A stretch of DNA of 55,735 nucleotides from NCBI RefSeq assembly GCF_002999335.1, contig NW_020312174.1, forward strand, positions 1 through 55,735, read 5' to 3'. Below, piece by piece: positions 11,329-22,884 of this stretch. The notes below the pieces were generated by a model. It made no database searches and had not been told where the DNA came from. It was given only the letters and a program-made list of their open reading frames with translations. This DNA comes from Cyclospora cayetanensis (Eukaryota > Apicomplexa > Conoidasida > Eucoccidiorida > Eimeriidae). The translations under genes were made by a program, and so were the position numbers. Positions within the stretch are counted from its first letter, which is position 1. Every line of letters starts with the position of its first letter.

Positions 11329-12221
11329 TGTATGTAGGCTTAGGCCTGCAGTTAGCTTGTGTGTTGCAGTGGGATGGCTAGCACTGTTGTTATGTGTAGT
11401 AACAGGGGGAGGAGCAGGCTGTGCACTGCACTCGAAGTGTGTTTCCCTGGATGCTCACATATTGCCTATCGTAGTGGGCGAATCTGAAAGCGACAATTGG
11501 AGGACCGAGCGGCATCCTTGTTGAGGAGAGCCTAAGCACCTTCGAGTGACTGTACTTCTTTGATGTTTTGCTGTTGTAGTTAATGCAGCCTTTGCGCTGA
11601 TGGAGCGCATTTGCTAATGCCGGTCTGCGCTGGCGATTCTCAGCTAGTGGGCTGTGCAAGGCAGTTGCGGTTTAGGTGTGGGAGCGGCTAAGCAGCCAAT
11701 GTGTCGTAGGTGTCTTTTGGTACCACTAGTCTGATAGACATGTGGTGCGGAGTGAAGGTTGAGCCTCGTAGGCGTCCGTGCGTTTAGGGGACTGTAGCAG
11801 GAGGATGCTAAGTTAGCAGTTCGTCTGGAAGCCCGTGGCAGTACGGTTCCTGTGCTTTAATCTGCGTTGGTGTCGTCGTGTCGCATTGCATGTGCTCAAA
11901 GCAACAATATCAATAACAGCAATAGAACCGCTAATGTGAGTATGGGGCTTTGCGGAATCGGTGCATTATAGGTTGTCGAGGCGTGTTCCATGGCATGTTG
12001 ATGGAGAAGTGGGGCGTTGCTTCTACCTTATGGAGTGGCTATGCGAGTTAGGCCATTAGACTAGAGTGGTTCTAGCACGAGCACATAGGCCAGCACTTGG
12101 CGCCGCTCTGATGCGGAATTGATATGGAGGCTGGTGAACATTTGCACGCTGCATGACTCAGGCAGTGCGTTCTTTGCATGCAAACGTGTGGGGTGCAGAA
12201 TGTGCATTTTGCTGTAGCTAA
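11329..12221 (+). repeat. M13
   Basis: 893 bp. TTTCCCTGGATGC with CCTATCGTAG. C state with TTGAGGAG. Palindrome CTTTGCATGCAAAC. Partner of M4. Confidence 0.9.
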
Positions 12222-13111
12222 TGCATGTAGGCTCAGGCCTGCAGTTAGCTTGTGTGTTGCAGTGGGATGGCTAGCACTGTTGTTATGTGTAGGCGCAAAG
12301 GGAGGAGCAGGCTATGCACTGCACTCACAGTGTGTTTCACGTGGACGCTCATATAGTATCTATTGCAGCGGGCGAATCTGAAAGCGCCAATTGGAGGACC
12401 GAGCGGCATGCATGTTCAGCAGAGCATATGCACCTTCGAGTGGTTGTCATCCTGTGATGTTTTGCTGTTGTAGTTAATGCAGCCTTTGCGCTGATGGAGC
12501 GCATTTGCTAATGCCGGTCTGCGTTGGCGATGTGCAGAAAGTGGGTTGTGCAAGGCGAGTGCGGTTTAGGTGTGGGAGCGGCTAAGCAGCCAATGGGTTG
12601 CAGGTGTCTTCTGGTACCACTCTTTATTTACACATGTAGTGCGGAGTGTGGGTAGAGGCTTGCAGGCGTCCGAGTCTTTAGGGAACTGTGGCAGGTGGAT
12701 GCTGAGTCGGTAGGTCCTCTAGAAACGAGTGGCGGTACGGTTTCTGTGCTTTAATCTGCTTTGGTGTTGTGTCGTATTGCATGTGCTCAAAGCAATAATA
12801 TCAATAACAGCAACAGAATCGCTATTGCGAGTATGGGGCTATGCTGATTCGGTGCATTATAGAATGTCCAGGCTTAGTCCACGGCATGTGGATGGAGAAG
12901 TGGTCTGCTTTTCCAGCGTATGGAATGTCTATGGGAGCTTCGTCATAAGACTAGAGTGGTTCTTGCACGAGCACATAGACTAGCACTTGGCTTCGCTTTG
13001 ATTCGTTATTGATATGGAGTCTGGTGAACATTTGCATGCTGCATGACTCAGGCAGTGCGTTCTTTGCATGCAAAGGTGTGGCGTGTAGGATGTGCTTTTT
13101 CCTGTAGCTAA
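12222..13111 (+). repeat. M14
   Basis: 890 bp. T cassette CATATAGTATCTATTGCAG, AAAGCGCCAATTGG, G state. Intact palindrome. Partner of M5. Confidence 0.9.
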
Positions 13112-14001
13112 TGCATGTAGGTTTAAGCCAGTAGTTAGCTTGTGTGTTTCAGTGGGATGGCTAGCACTGTTGTTATGTGCAGCCGGAGGGTGAGGAGCAC
13201 GCTGCCCGCGGCATTCAAAGTGTGTTTCACGTGGATGCTCACATATTGTCTATTGCTGTGTGCAAATCTGAAAGCGCCAATTGGAGGACCGAGCGGCATC
13301 CTTGTTCAGGAGAGCCTAAGCACCTTCGAGTGCCTGTAGTTCTTTGATGTTTTGCTGTTGTACGTAATGCAGGCTTTGCGCTGATGGAGCGCATTTGCTG
13401 ATGCTGGTCTGCGCTGGCGATGTGCAGAAAGTGGGTTGAGCAAGGCAAGTGCGGTTTGGGTGTGGGAGCGGCTAAGCAGCCAATGTGCTGTAGGTGTCGT
13501 TTGGTACAACTGGTTCTGTGGACATGTGGTTTGGTGTGTTGTTCAAGACACGCAGGCGTCCATGCGTTTAGGGGACTGTGGCAGGATGATGCTGAGTTGG
13601 CAGGTGCTCTGCACGCCAGTGGCAGTACGGTTCCTTTGCTTTAATCTGCGCTGTCGTCGTGTCGTATTGCATGTGCTCAAAGCAACAATATCAATAGCAG
13701 CAATAGAACCGCTAATGCGAGTATGGGGCTATGCTGATTCGGTGCATTATAGAATGTCGAGGCTTGTTCCATGGCATATGGATGGAGAAGTGGTCTGCTT
13801 TTTCCAGCGTATGGAATGTCTATGCGAGCTAGTCCATAAGACTAGAGTGGTTCTAGCACTAGCACATAGGCTAGCACTTGGCGTCGCTTTGATGCGGAAT
13901 TGATATGGAGGCTGGTGAACATTTGCACGCTGCATGAATCAGGCAGTGCGCTCCTTGCATGCAAACGTGTGGGGTGTAGGATGTGGGTTTGCTCTAGTTA
14001 A
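13112..14001 (+). repeat. M15
   Basis: 890 bp. TATTGCTGTGTGC, AAAGCGCCAATTGG as in M14, C state. Early copy with GCAGGCTTTGCGC. Palindrome CCTTGCATGCAAAC. Confidence 0.9.
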
Positions 14002-14894
14002 TGCATGTAGGCTCAGGCCAGCAGTTAGCTTGCGTGTTTCAGTGGGATGGCTAGCACTGTTGTTATGTTTAGCCGCAGGGTGAGGAGCAGGCTGCTCACT
14101 GCACTTGAAGTGTGTTTCAGGTGGATGCTCACATATTGTCTATTGCAGTCGCCGAATCTGAGAGCAACAATTGGAGGACCGAGCGGCATCCTTGTTCAGG
14201 AGGGCCTAAGCACCTTCGAGTGCCTGTAGTTCTTTGATGTTTTGCTGTTGTACTTAATGCAGGCTTTGCGCTGATGGAGCGCATTTGCTAATGCTGGTCT
14301 GCGTTGGCGATGTGCAGAAAGTGGGTTGAGCAAGGCAAGTGCGGTTTGGGTGTGGGGGCGGCTAAGCAGCCAATGTGTCGTAGGTGTCGTTTAGTACTAT
14401 GGGTTCTTTACACATGTGGTTCGGAGTGTTGTGGAGACTCGCAGGCGTCCGTGCGTTTAGTGGACTGTGGCAGGACGTTGCTCAGTTGGCAGTTCGTCTG
14501 GAAGCGAGTGGCAGTACGGTTCCTGTGCTTTAATCTTCGTTGCTCTCGTCGTGTCGTATTGCATGTGCTCAAAGCAATAATATCAATAGCAGCAATAGAA
14601 CCGCTTATGTGAGTATGGTGTAAAGGCAAATTGGTGTTCTATAGGATGTCGAGGCTTGTTCCATGTCATGTGGATGGAGAAGTCGTCAGTTGTTTCCACC
14701 TTATGGAGTGGCTATGCGAGCTAGTCCATAAGACTAGAGTGGTTCTAGCACTAGCACATAGGCTAGCACTTGGCGTCGCTTTGATCCAGAATTGATGTGG
14801 AGGCTGGTGAACATTTGCACGCTGCATGACTCAGGCAGTGCGTTCTTTGCATGCAAAGGTGTGGCGTGTAGGACGTGCTTTTTGCTGTAGCTAA
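14002..14894 (+). repeat. M16
   Basis: 893 bp. TTGCAGTCGCCG, AGAGCAACAATTGG, C state, GAGGGCC. Intact palindrome. Confidence 0.9.
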
Positions 14895-15784
14895 TGCATG
14901 TAGGCTTAGGCCAGTAGTTAGCGTGTGTGTTTCAGTGGGATGGCTAGCACTGTTGTTATGTGTAGTCGCAGGGTGAGAAGCAGCCTGCCCACTGCACTCG
15001 ATGTGTGTTTCACTTGGGTGCTCACATATTGTTTATGGCAGTGGCCGAATGTGAAAGCGACAATTGGAGGAGCGGGTGGCATGCATGTACAGGAGGGCCT
15101 AAGCACCTTCGAGTGCCTGTAGTTGTTTGATGATTCGCTGTTGTACGTAATGGGCCCTTTGCGCTGATGGAGCGCATTTGCTAATGCCGGTGTGCGTTGG
15201 CGGTGTCCAGCTAGTGGGTTGTGCAAGGCAGGTGCAGAATGGTTGTAGAGACGACTAAGCAGCCAATGTGTCGTAGGGGTCGGGTGGTACCACTGGTCTG
15301 ATAGACATCTGGTGCGGAGTGTTGTGGAGCCTCGTAGGCGTCCGTGCGTTTAGGCGACTGTGGCAGGACGTTGCTGAGTTGGCAGGTCGTCTGAGCGTTA
15401 CTGGCAGTACGGTTCCTGTGCTTTAATCTGCGTTGGTGTAGTGTCGTATTGCATGTGCTCAAAGCAACAATATCAATAGCAGCAATAGAACCGCTAAGTG
15501 AGAATGAGGCCAATCCGAATCGGTAGTTCACCAGTGATGGAGGCTTGTTCAATGGTATGTGGATAATGAAGTGGTCAGTTGTTTCTAGCGCATGGAATGT
15601 TTTGTGCGAGCTTGGGCATAAGACTAGAATGGTTCTAGGACGAGCACATACGCTAGCACTTGCTGTCTCTTTGATCCGGAATTGATATGGAGGCTGGTGA
15701 ACATTCGCACGCTGCATGACTCAGGCAGTGCGTTGTTTGCATGCAAAGGTGTGGGGTGTAGAATGTGCTTTTTGCTGTAGCTAA
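14895..15784 (+). repeat. M17
   Basis: 890 bp. TTTATGGCAG, G state, AATGGGCCCTTTGCGC as in M11, first TTTAGGCGAC. Carries the GTAGAGACGAC marker also found in M38. Confidence 0.9.
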
Positions 15785-16669
15785 TGCATGTAGGCTCAGG
15801 CAAGCGGCTAGCTTGTGTGTTTTAGTGGGATGGCTAGCACTGTTGTTGTGCGCAGGGGCAGGAGGAGGAGCAGGCTGCACACTGCACGTGAAGTGTGTTT
15901 CACTTGGATGCTCATATTGCAGTGGCCGAATGTGAAAGCGACAATTGGAGGAGCGAGTGGCATCCTTGTTCAGGATAGCCTGAGCTCCTTCGAGTGGCTG
16001 TAGTTGTTTGATGTTTTGCTGTTGTACCTAATGGGTCCTTTGCGCTGATGGTCTGCATTTGGTATTACCCGTCTGCGTTGGCGTTGTGCAGGCGGTGGGT
16101 TGTGCAAGGCAAGTGCGGTTTGGGTGTGGGGGCGGATAAGCGTCGAATGTGTCGTAGGTTTCGTTTGGTACCACTGATCTCCTTCACATGTGTTTTGGAG
16201 TGTTGGTGGAGACTCGCAGGCGTCCGTGCGTTTAGGCGACTGTGGCAGGACGATGCTAAGTTCGCCGGTTCTGCGGACGTGAGTGGCAGTACGGTTTCTG
16301 TGCTTGAATCGGCGTTGGTGTCGTCGTGTCGTATTGCATGTACTCAAAGCAACAATGGCACTAGCAGCAATAGAATCGCTTATGTGAGTACAGTGGCATG
16401 GCCTATTGGTGCTTTACAACATGTTGAGGCTTGTTCCATGGCATGTTGATGGAGAGGTGGCCAGTTGGTTCCAGCTTATGGAGTGCTTATGCGAGCTTGG
16501 CCATTAGACTAGAGTGGTTCTAGCACGAGCACATAGCCTAGCACTTACTGTCGCTTTGATGCGGAATTGATACGGAGGCTAGTAAACATTTGCACGCTGC
16601 ATGACTCAGGAAGTGCGTTCTTTGCATGCAAACGTGTGGGGTGTAGAATGTGCATTTTGCTGTAGCTAA
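15785..16669 (+). repeat. M18, short (S cassette)
   Basis: 885 bp, shortened by the S cassette (CTCATATTGCAG). TGTTGTGCGCAGG. C state. Ends with palindrome CTTTGCATGCAAAC. Confidence 0.9.
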
Positions 16670-17561
16670 TGCATGTAGGGTCAGGCCAGCACCTAGCTTC
16701 TGCGTTGCAGTAGGATGGCTAGCACTGTTGTTATGTGTAGCCGCTTGGAGGGGAGTAGGCTGCGCACTGTTCTCAAAGTGTGTTTCACTTGGGTGCTCAT
16801 ATATTATGTAATGCAGTGGCCGAATGTGAAAGCGACAATTGGAGGAGCGGGTGGCATGCATGTTCAGGAGAGCCTAAGCACCCTCGAATGGCTATAGTTC
16901 TTTGATGTTTGGCTGTTGTACGTAATGCAGGCTTTGCGCTGATGGAGTGCATTTGCTAATGCCGGTCTGCGTTGGCGATTATCAGGAAGTGGGTTGTGCA
17001 AGCCAGGAGCGGTTTGGGTGTGGGGACGGATATGCAGCCAATGTGTTGCAGGTCATGCTTGGTCGTATTGGTTCTCTGGACATGTGGTTTGCAGTGTTGT
17101 GGAGACCCGCAGGCGTCCGTGCGTTTAGGCAACTGTGGCAGGAGGATGGTAAGTTGACAGGTTGTGTGGACGCCAGCGGCAGGACGGTTCCTGTGGTTTA
17201 ATATGCGTTGGTGTCGTCGTGTCGTATTGCATGTGCTGACAGCAACAATATAAATAGTAGCAGTATACCGGGTATGTGAATATGGGGCTATGCCGAATTG
17301 GTGCTCTACAAGGTGTGCAGGCTTCGCTCAAGCCATGTGGACGGAGAAGTGGTCAGTTGGTTTCAGCGTGTAGCAGGCCTATGCGTGCTTGGCCATAAGA
17401 CTAGAGTGGTTCTAGCACGAGCACATCGGCTAGCACTTGCTGTCGCTCTCATGCGGAATTGATATGGAGGCTGATGAACATTTGCACGCTGCATGACTCA
17501 GGAAGTGCGCTCTCTGCATGCAAAGATGTGGGGAGTAACATGTGCTTTTTGCTGTAGCTAA
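16670..17561 (+). repeat. M19
   Basis: 892 bp. T cassette ending TAATGCAG, G state. Palindrome CTCTGCATGCAAAG. Confidence 0.9.
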
Positions 17562-18443
17562 TGCATGTAGGCTCAGGCCAGTAGTTAGTTTGTCCGTTGC
17601 AGTGGGATGGCTAGCACTGTTGTTATGTGCAGGCTAAGGGGGAGTAGCAGGCTCCCCACGGCACTCAACGTGCGTTTTACGTGGATGCTCCCTATGAGCA
17701 GAAGGTCGAGAACGACAATTGGAGGACCGAGCGGCACGCATGTTCAGGAGAGCCTAAGCACCTTCGAGTGGCTGTAGTTCTTTGATGTTTCGGTGTTGTA
17801 CGTAATGCAGGCTTTGCGCTGATGGTGCGCATTTGCTAATGCCGGTCTGCGTTGGCGCTGTCCAGCTAGTGGGTTGTGCAGGGCAAGTGCGCTTTGGATG
17901 TGGTGACGGATAAGCTCCCAATGCATCGTAGGCGTTGTTTGGTACCACAGGTTTTGTAGACATGTGATTTGGAGAGTGACTGGAGACTCGCAGGCGTCCA
18001 TGCGTTTAGGCGACTGTGGCAGGACGATGCTGAGTTGGCAGGTTGTGTGGACGCTAGTGGCAGTACAATTTCTGTGCCTTTGTCTGTGTGGGTATCGTCG
18101 TGTGGTATTGCGTGTGTTGAAAGCAACAATATCAATAGCAGCAACAGAACCGCGTATGTGAGTATGGGGTAATGGCGAATTGGTGCTTTATAGGATGTTG
18201 AGGCTTGTTCAATGGCATGTGGATGGAGAAGTAATCAGTTGTTTCTAGCGTATACAATGCCTATGCGAGCTAGTACATAAGACTAGAGTGGTTCTAGCAC
18301 GAGCACATAGGCTAGCACTTGGCGTCGCTTTGATGCGGAACTGATATGGATGCTGGCAAACATTCGCAAGCTACGTGACTCAGGCAGTGCGCTGTTTGCA
18401 TGGAAAGGTGTGGGAAGTAACATGTGCTTTTTGCTGTAGCTAA
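17562..18443 (+). repeat. M20, short (X cassette)
   Basis: 882 bp. GCTCCCTATGAGCAGAAGG, a P-like cassette that has lost its TTGCAG. CACGCATG. Palindrome broken to TTTGCATGGAAAG. Confidence 0.9.
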
Positions 18444-19322
18444 TGCATGTAGGCTTAGGCCAGCACCTAGCTTGTATGTTGAAGTCGGATGGCTAGCACT
18501 GTTGATATGTGCACGCGCAGGGGCGGAGCAGGCTGTGCACTGCACTCAACCTGCGTCTCATTTGCATGCTCCGCCCTGAACAGAAGCTGAAGGCGACAAT
18601 TGGAGGACCGAGCGGTATCCTTGTTCAGTAGAGCCTAAGCACGTTCGAGTGGCTGTAGTTCTTTGATGTTTCGGTGCTGTACGTAATGCAGGCTTTGCGC
18701 TGATGGTGCGCATTTGCTAATGCTGGTCTGCGTTGGCGATGTGCAGAAAGTGGGTTGTGCAAGGCAAGTGCGGTTTGGGTGTGGGGGCGGCTAAGCAGCC
18801 AATGTGTAGTAGGTGTTGTTTGGTACCACTAGTCCCTTGGTCATCTGGTTGGGAGTGTTGTGGAGACTCGCAGGCGTCTTTGCGTTTAGGCGACTGTGGC
18901 AGGACGTTTCTGAGTTGGCAGGTTGTGTGGAGGCCAGTGCCAGCACGGTTGCTGTGCTAAAATCTGCATTGGTGTCATTGTGTCGTATTGCATGTGCTGA
19001 AAGCGACAATATCAATGGCAGCAATAGAACCGCTTAGGTGAGTATGGGGCTATGCCGAATCGGTGCTGTATAACATGTGTAGGCTTGTTCCATGGCATGT
19101 GGATAGAGATGCGGTCAGTTGCAGCCACGTATGGAATGTCTATGCGAGCTAGTCCATAAGACTAGAGTGGTTCTAGCACGAGCACATAGCCTAGCACTTG
19201 GCTTCGCTTTGATGCGGAATTGATATGGAAGCTCGTCAACATTTGCATGCTGCATGACTCAGGCAGTGCGCTCTTTGCATGCAAAGGTGTGTGGTGTAGA
19301 ATGTGCTTTTTGCTGTAGCTAA
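18444..19322 (+). repeat. M21, short (X cassette)
   Basis: 879 bp. GCTCCGCCCTGAACAGAAGC. TATCCTTG. Intact palindrome. Holds copy 1 of the 207-bp tract. Confidence 0.9.
18725..18931 (+). repeat. 207-bp tract shared at a 2-monomer shift (copy 1)
   Basis: Matches 20,508-20,714 (offset 1,783) with one mismatch seen by eye (GGGTTGTGC against GGGTTTTGC). Both include the otherwise rare CACTAGTCCCTTGGTCATC and GACGTTTCTGAG. The flanks diverge at once on the right (AGGCC against ACGCC). Confidence 0.88.
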
Positions 19323-20213
19323 TGCATGTAGGCTTAGGCCAGTAGTTAGCTTGTGTGTTGTAGTGGGATGGCTAGCACTGTTGTTATATTCAGCCGCAGG
19401 GGGAGGAGTAGGCTGCCCACTGCATTCAAAGTGTGTTTCGCTTCAGTGCTCGTACACCATATTGCAGTTGCCGAATCTGAAAGCGACAATTGGAGGACCG
19501 AGCGGCATCCTTGTTCAAGATAGCCTAAGCACCTTCGAATGGCTATAGTTGCTTGATGTTTTGCTGTTGTACGTAATGCAGCCTTTGCGCTGATGGTGCT
19601 CATTTGCTAATGCCGGTCTGCGTTGGCGATGTCCAGGAAGTGGGTTTTGCAAGGCAAGTGCGGTTTGGGTGTAGGGACATCTAAGCAGCCAATGTGTCGT
19701 AGGGGTCGGTTGGTACCACTGGTTTTTTAGACATGTGGTTCGGAGTGTTGTTGGAGACTCGCAGGCATCCATGCGTTTAGGCGACTGTGCAGGACGATGC
19801 TGAGTTGGCAGGTCGTCTGAACGTCAGTGGCAGTACGGTTGCTGTGCTAAAATCTTCGTTGGTGTCGTCGTGTCGTATTGCATGTGCTCAAAGCTACTAC
19901 ATCAAAAGCAGCAATAGAATCGCTTATGTGAGTATGGAGCTATGCGGAGTTGGTAATTCACAACATGCGAAGGCATGTTCCATGGCACGTGGATGGGGAA
20001 GTGGTCAATTGTTTTCAGCTTATAGAGAATCAATGCGAGATTGTCCATAAGACTAGAGTGGTTCTAGCACGAGCACATAGCCTAGCACTTGCTGTCGCTC
20101 TCATGCGGAATTGATATGGAAGCTGGTGAACATTTGCATGCTGCATGACTCAGCAAGTGCGCTCCTTGCATGCAAAGGTGTGGGGTGTAGCATATGCATT
20201 TCGCTGTAGCTAA
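19323..20213 (+). repeat. M22
   Basis: 891 bp. Unusual cassette GCTCGTACACCATATTGCAG. C state. TTGTTCAAGATAGCC. Palindrome CCTTGCATGCAAAG. Confidence 0.9.
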
Positions 20214-21106
20214 TGCATGTAGGCTCAGGCCAGCAGCTAGCTTGTGTGTTGCAGTGGGATGGCTAGCACTGTTGTTATGTTCAGCCGCAGGGGGCGGAGC
20301 AGGCTGCACAAGTGCATTCAAAGTGTGTTTCGCTTGGATGCTCCGTTATGAGCTATTGCAGTTGCCGAATCTGAAAGCGACAATTGGAGGACCGCGTGGC
20401 ATCCTTGTTCAGGAGCGCCTATGCACCTTCGAATGCCTGTAGTTCTTTGATGCTTCGGTGCTGTACGTAATGCAGGCTTTGCGCTGATGGAGCGCATTTG
20501 CTAATGCGGTCTGCGTTGGCGATGTGCAGAAAGTGGGTTTTGCAAGGCAAGTGCGGTTTGGGTGTGGGGGCGGCTAAGCAGCCAATGTGTAGTAGGTGTT
20601 GTTTGGTACCACTAGTCCCTTGGTCATCTGGTTGGGAGTGTTGTGGAGACTCGCAGGCGTCTTTGCGTTTAGGCGACTGTGGCAGGACGTTTCTGAGTTG
20701 GCAGGTTGTGTGGACGCCAGTGCCAGTACGGTTCCTGTGCTTTAATCTGTGTGGGTGTCGTCGTGTCGTATTGCATGTGCTCAAAGCAACAATATCAACT
20801 GCTGCAATAGAGCCACTACTTCGAGTATGGGGTAAAGGCGAATCGGTGCTGTATAACATGTGTAGGCTTGTTCCACTGCATGCGGATAATCAAATTGTTA
20901 GTTGTTTTTAGATTATGGAATCCTTAGGGGAGCTTGGCCATAAGACGAGAGTGGTTCTAGCTCGAGCACATAGGCTAGCACTTGCCGTCGCTTTGTTGCG
21001 GAATTGATATGGAGGCTGGTGAACATTTGCATGCTGCATGACTCAGGCAGTGGGCTCTTTGCATGCAAAGGTGTGGGTTGTAGTATGTGCTTTTTGCTGT
21101 AGCTAA
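20214..21106 (+). repeat. M23, first P cassette
   Basis: 893 bp. P cassette, C state. Intact palindrome. Holds copy 2 of the 207-bp tract. Confidence 0.9.
20508..20714 (+). repeat. 207-bp tract shared at a 2-monomer shift (copy 2)
   Basis: Partner of 18,725-18,931. The monomer between them (M22) lacks these variants, so simple duplication of adjacent monomers does not explain the match. A patch-like transfer or loss in M22 is needed. Confidence 0.88.
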
Positions 21107-21989
21107 TGCATGTAGGCTCAGGCCAGCAGTTAGCTTGTGTGTTGCAGCGGGATGGCTAGCACTGTTGTTATGTGTGGCCGCTTGGAGAGGAGCAGGCTGC
21201 GCACAAACACTCAACGTGTGTGTCATATACTAGCTATTGCAGCTGCCGAATCTGAAAGCGACAATTGGAGGACCGAGTGGCATGCATGTTCAGGAGAGCC
21301 TAAGCACCTTCGAGTGCCTGTAGTTGTTTGATGTTTGGGTGTTGTACGTAATGCAGGCTTTGCTCTGATGGTGCGCATTTGCTAATGCCGGTCTGCGTTG
21401 TCAATGTGCAGCTAGTGGGTTGTGCAAGGCAAGTGAGTTTTGTGTGGGGGGGCGGATAAGCAACCAATGTGTCCTAGGTGTTGTTTGGTACCACTGGTCC
21501 TTTAGATATGTGGTTCGGAGTGTTGTGGAGACTCGCAGGCGTCCGTGCGTTTAGGCGACTGTGGAAGGGATATGCTGAGTTGGCAGTTCGTCTGGAATCC
21601 AGTGGCAGTACAGTTCGTGTGCATTAATCTGCGGTTCTGTCGTTGTATCATATTGCATGTGCTGAAAGCAACCATATGAATAGCAGCAACAGAACCGCTT
21701 ATGTGAGAATGGGGTAAAGGCAAATTAGTGCTTCTTACTATGTGTAGGCTTGTTCCATGGCATGTGAATGGATAAGTGGTCAGTTGTTTTCAACGTGTGG
21801 AATGTTTTGTCCGATCTTGGCCATAAGACTAGAGTTGTTCTAGGACTAGCCCATAGGCTAGCACTTGCTGTCGCTCTCATGCGGAATTGATATGGAGGCT
21901 GGTGAACATTTGCACGCTGCATGACTCAGGCAGTGCGTTCGTTGCATGCAAAGGTGTGGGGTGTAGAATGTGGTTTTCGCTGTAGCTAA
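21107..21989 (+). repeat. M24, short
   Basis: 883 bp. Lacks most of CTTGGATGCTC before CATATACTAGCTATTGCAG. G state. Palindrome CGTTGCATGCAAAG. Confidence 0.9.
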
Positions 21990-22884
21990 TGCATGTAGGC
22001 TCAGACCAGCAGTTAGCTTGTGTGTTTCAGTGGGATGGCTAGCACTGTTGCTATGTGCAGGCGCTTGGAGGGGAGTAAGCTGCTCACTGCACTCAAAGTG
22101 TGTTTTACTTGGGTGCTCACATATAGTTCATTGCAGTGAGAGAATCTGAAGGCGACAATTGGAGGACCGAGCGGCATGCTTGTTCAGGAGAGCCTATGCA
22201 CCATTGAATGGCTGTAGTTCTTCGATGTTTCGGTGCTGTACGTAATGCAGCCTTTGCGCTGATGGTGCGCATTTTCTAATGCCGGTCTGCATTGCCGATG
22301 TCCAGCTAGTGGGTTGTGCAAGGCAAGTGCAGAATGGTTGTGAGGGCGGCTAGGCAGCCAATGTCTCGTTAGATCTTGTTTGATACCACTGGTCCTTTAG
22401 ATATGTGATTCGGAGTGTTGTGGAGACTCGCGGGCGTCCGTGCGTTTAGGCGACTGTGGCAGGACGATGCTGAGTTGGCAGGTTGTGTGGATGCCAGTGG
22501 CAGTACAGTTCCTGGGCTTTAATCTTCGTTGGTTTCGTTGTGTCGTATTGCATGTGCTCAAAGCAACAATAACAATAGCAGCAACAGAAACCCTCATGTG
22601 AGAATGGGGCTATGCCGAATTGGTCCATGATAAGATGTTGAGGCTTGTTCCATGGCATGTGAATGGATAAGTGGTCAACTGTTTCCAGCGTATGGAACGT
22701 TTTGGCCGAGCTTGGCGATGAGACTACAGTGGTTCTAGCACGAGCACATCGCCTAGCACTTGCTGTCGCTTTGATGCGGAATCGACATGGAGGCTGGTGA
22801 ACATTTGCACGCTGCATGACTCAGGCAGTGCGCTTTTTGCATGCAAAGGTGTGGGGTGTAGAATGTGCATTTTGCTGTAGCTAA
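21990..22884 (+). repeat. M25
   Basis: 895 bp. CACATATAGTTCATTGCAG, AAGGCGACAATTGG, recombinant state CATGCTTG. Palindrome TTTTGCATGCAAAG. Confidence 0.9.

Larger units (their letters stand above)
8222..12815 (+). repeat. Copy B of a 9-monomer-shift duplication
   Basis: Partner of 185-4,790 (M9 second half through M14). The shared rare markers occur in the same order with a near-constant offset. Beyond 12,815 the correspondence weakens. A lone shared GGTGTGCGTTGG at 15,189 matches 7,161, again at 8,028 bp, which hints that the duplicated block once reached monomers 8 and 17. I found no third copy at 16-21 kb. It is either an old two-copy segmental duplication within the array or the remnant of a 9-mer higher-order repeat. 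Confidence 0.75.
1..14900 (+). repeat. Left subfamily domain of the array
   Basis: Monomers here tend to share TTTTTCCTGTAGC before the anchor, TGATATGTG after GGCTAGCAC, GCAGCCTTTGCGC, and TTTAGGGGAC, TTTAGTGGAC or TTTAGGGTAC where later monomers have TTTAGGCGAC. The switches are not simultaneous. TGATATGTG fades around 11.3 kb, GCAGCC becomes GCAGGC near 12.5-13.4 kb, and TTTAGGCGAC first appears near 15.35 kb. The right edge given is therefore a midpoint. This domain also contains both copies of the 9-monomer duplication. Confidence 0.6.

Noticed and set aside
15211..15717. 168-codon minus-strand open frame, the longest in the window, and 150-163 codon plus-strand frames (13,436; 38,353; 54,386)
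   Set aside because: They lie wholly inside monomers. The matching DNA in other copies is interrupted by stops and indels, no family or domain is recognisable, and the skewed composition alone makes such frames likely.
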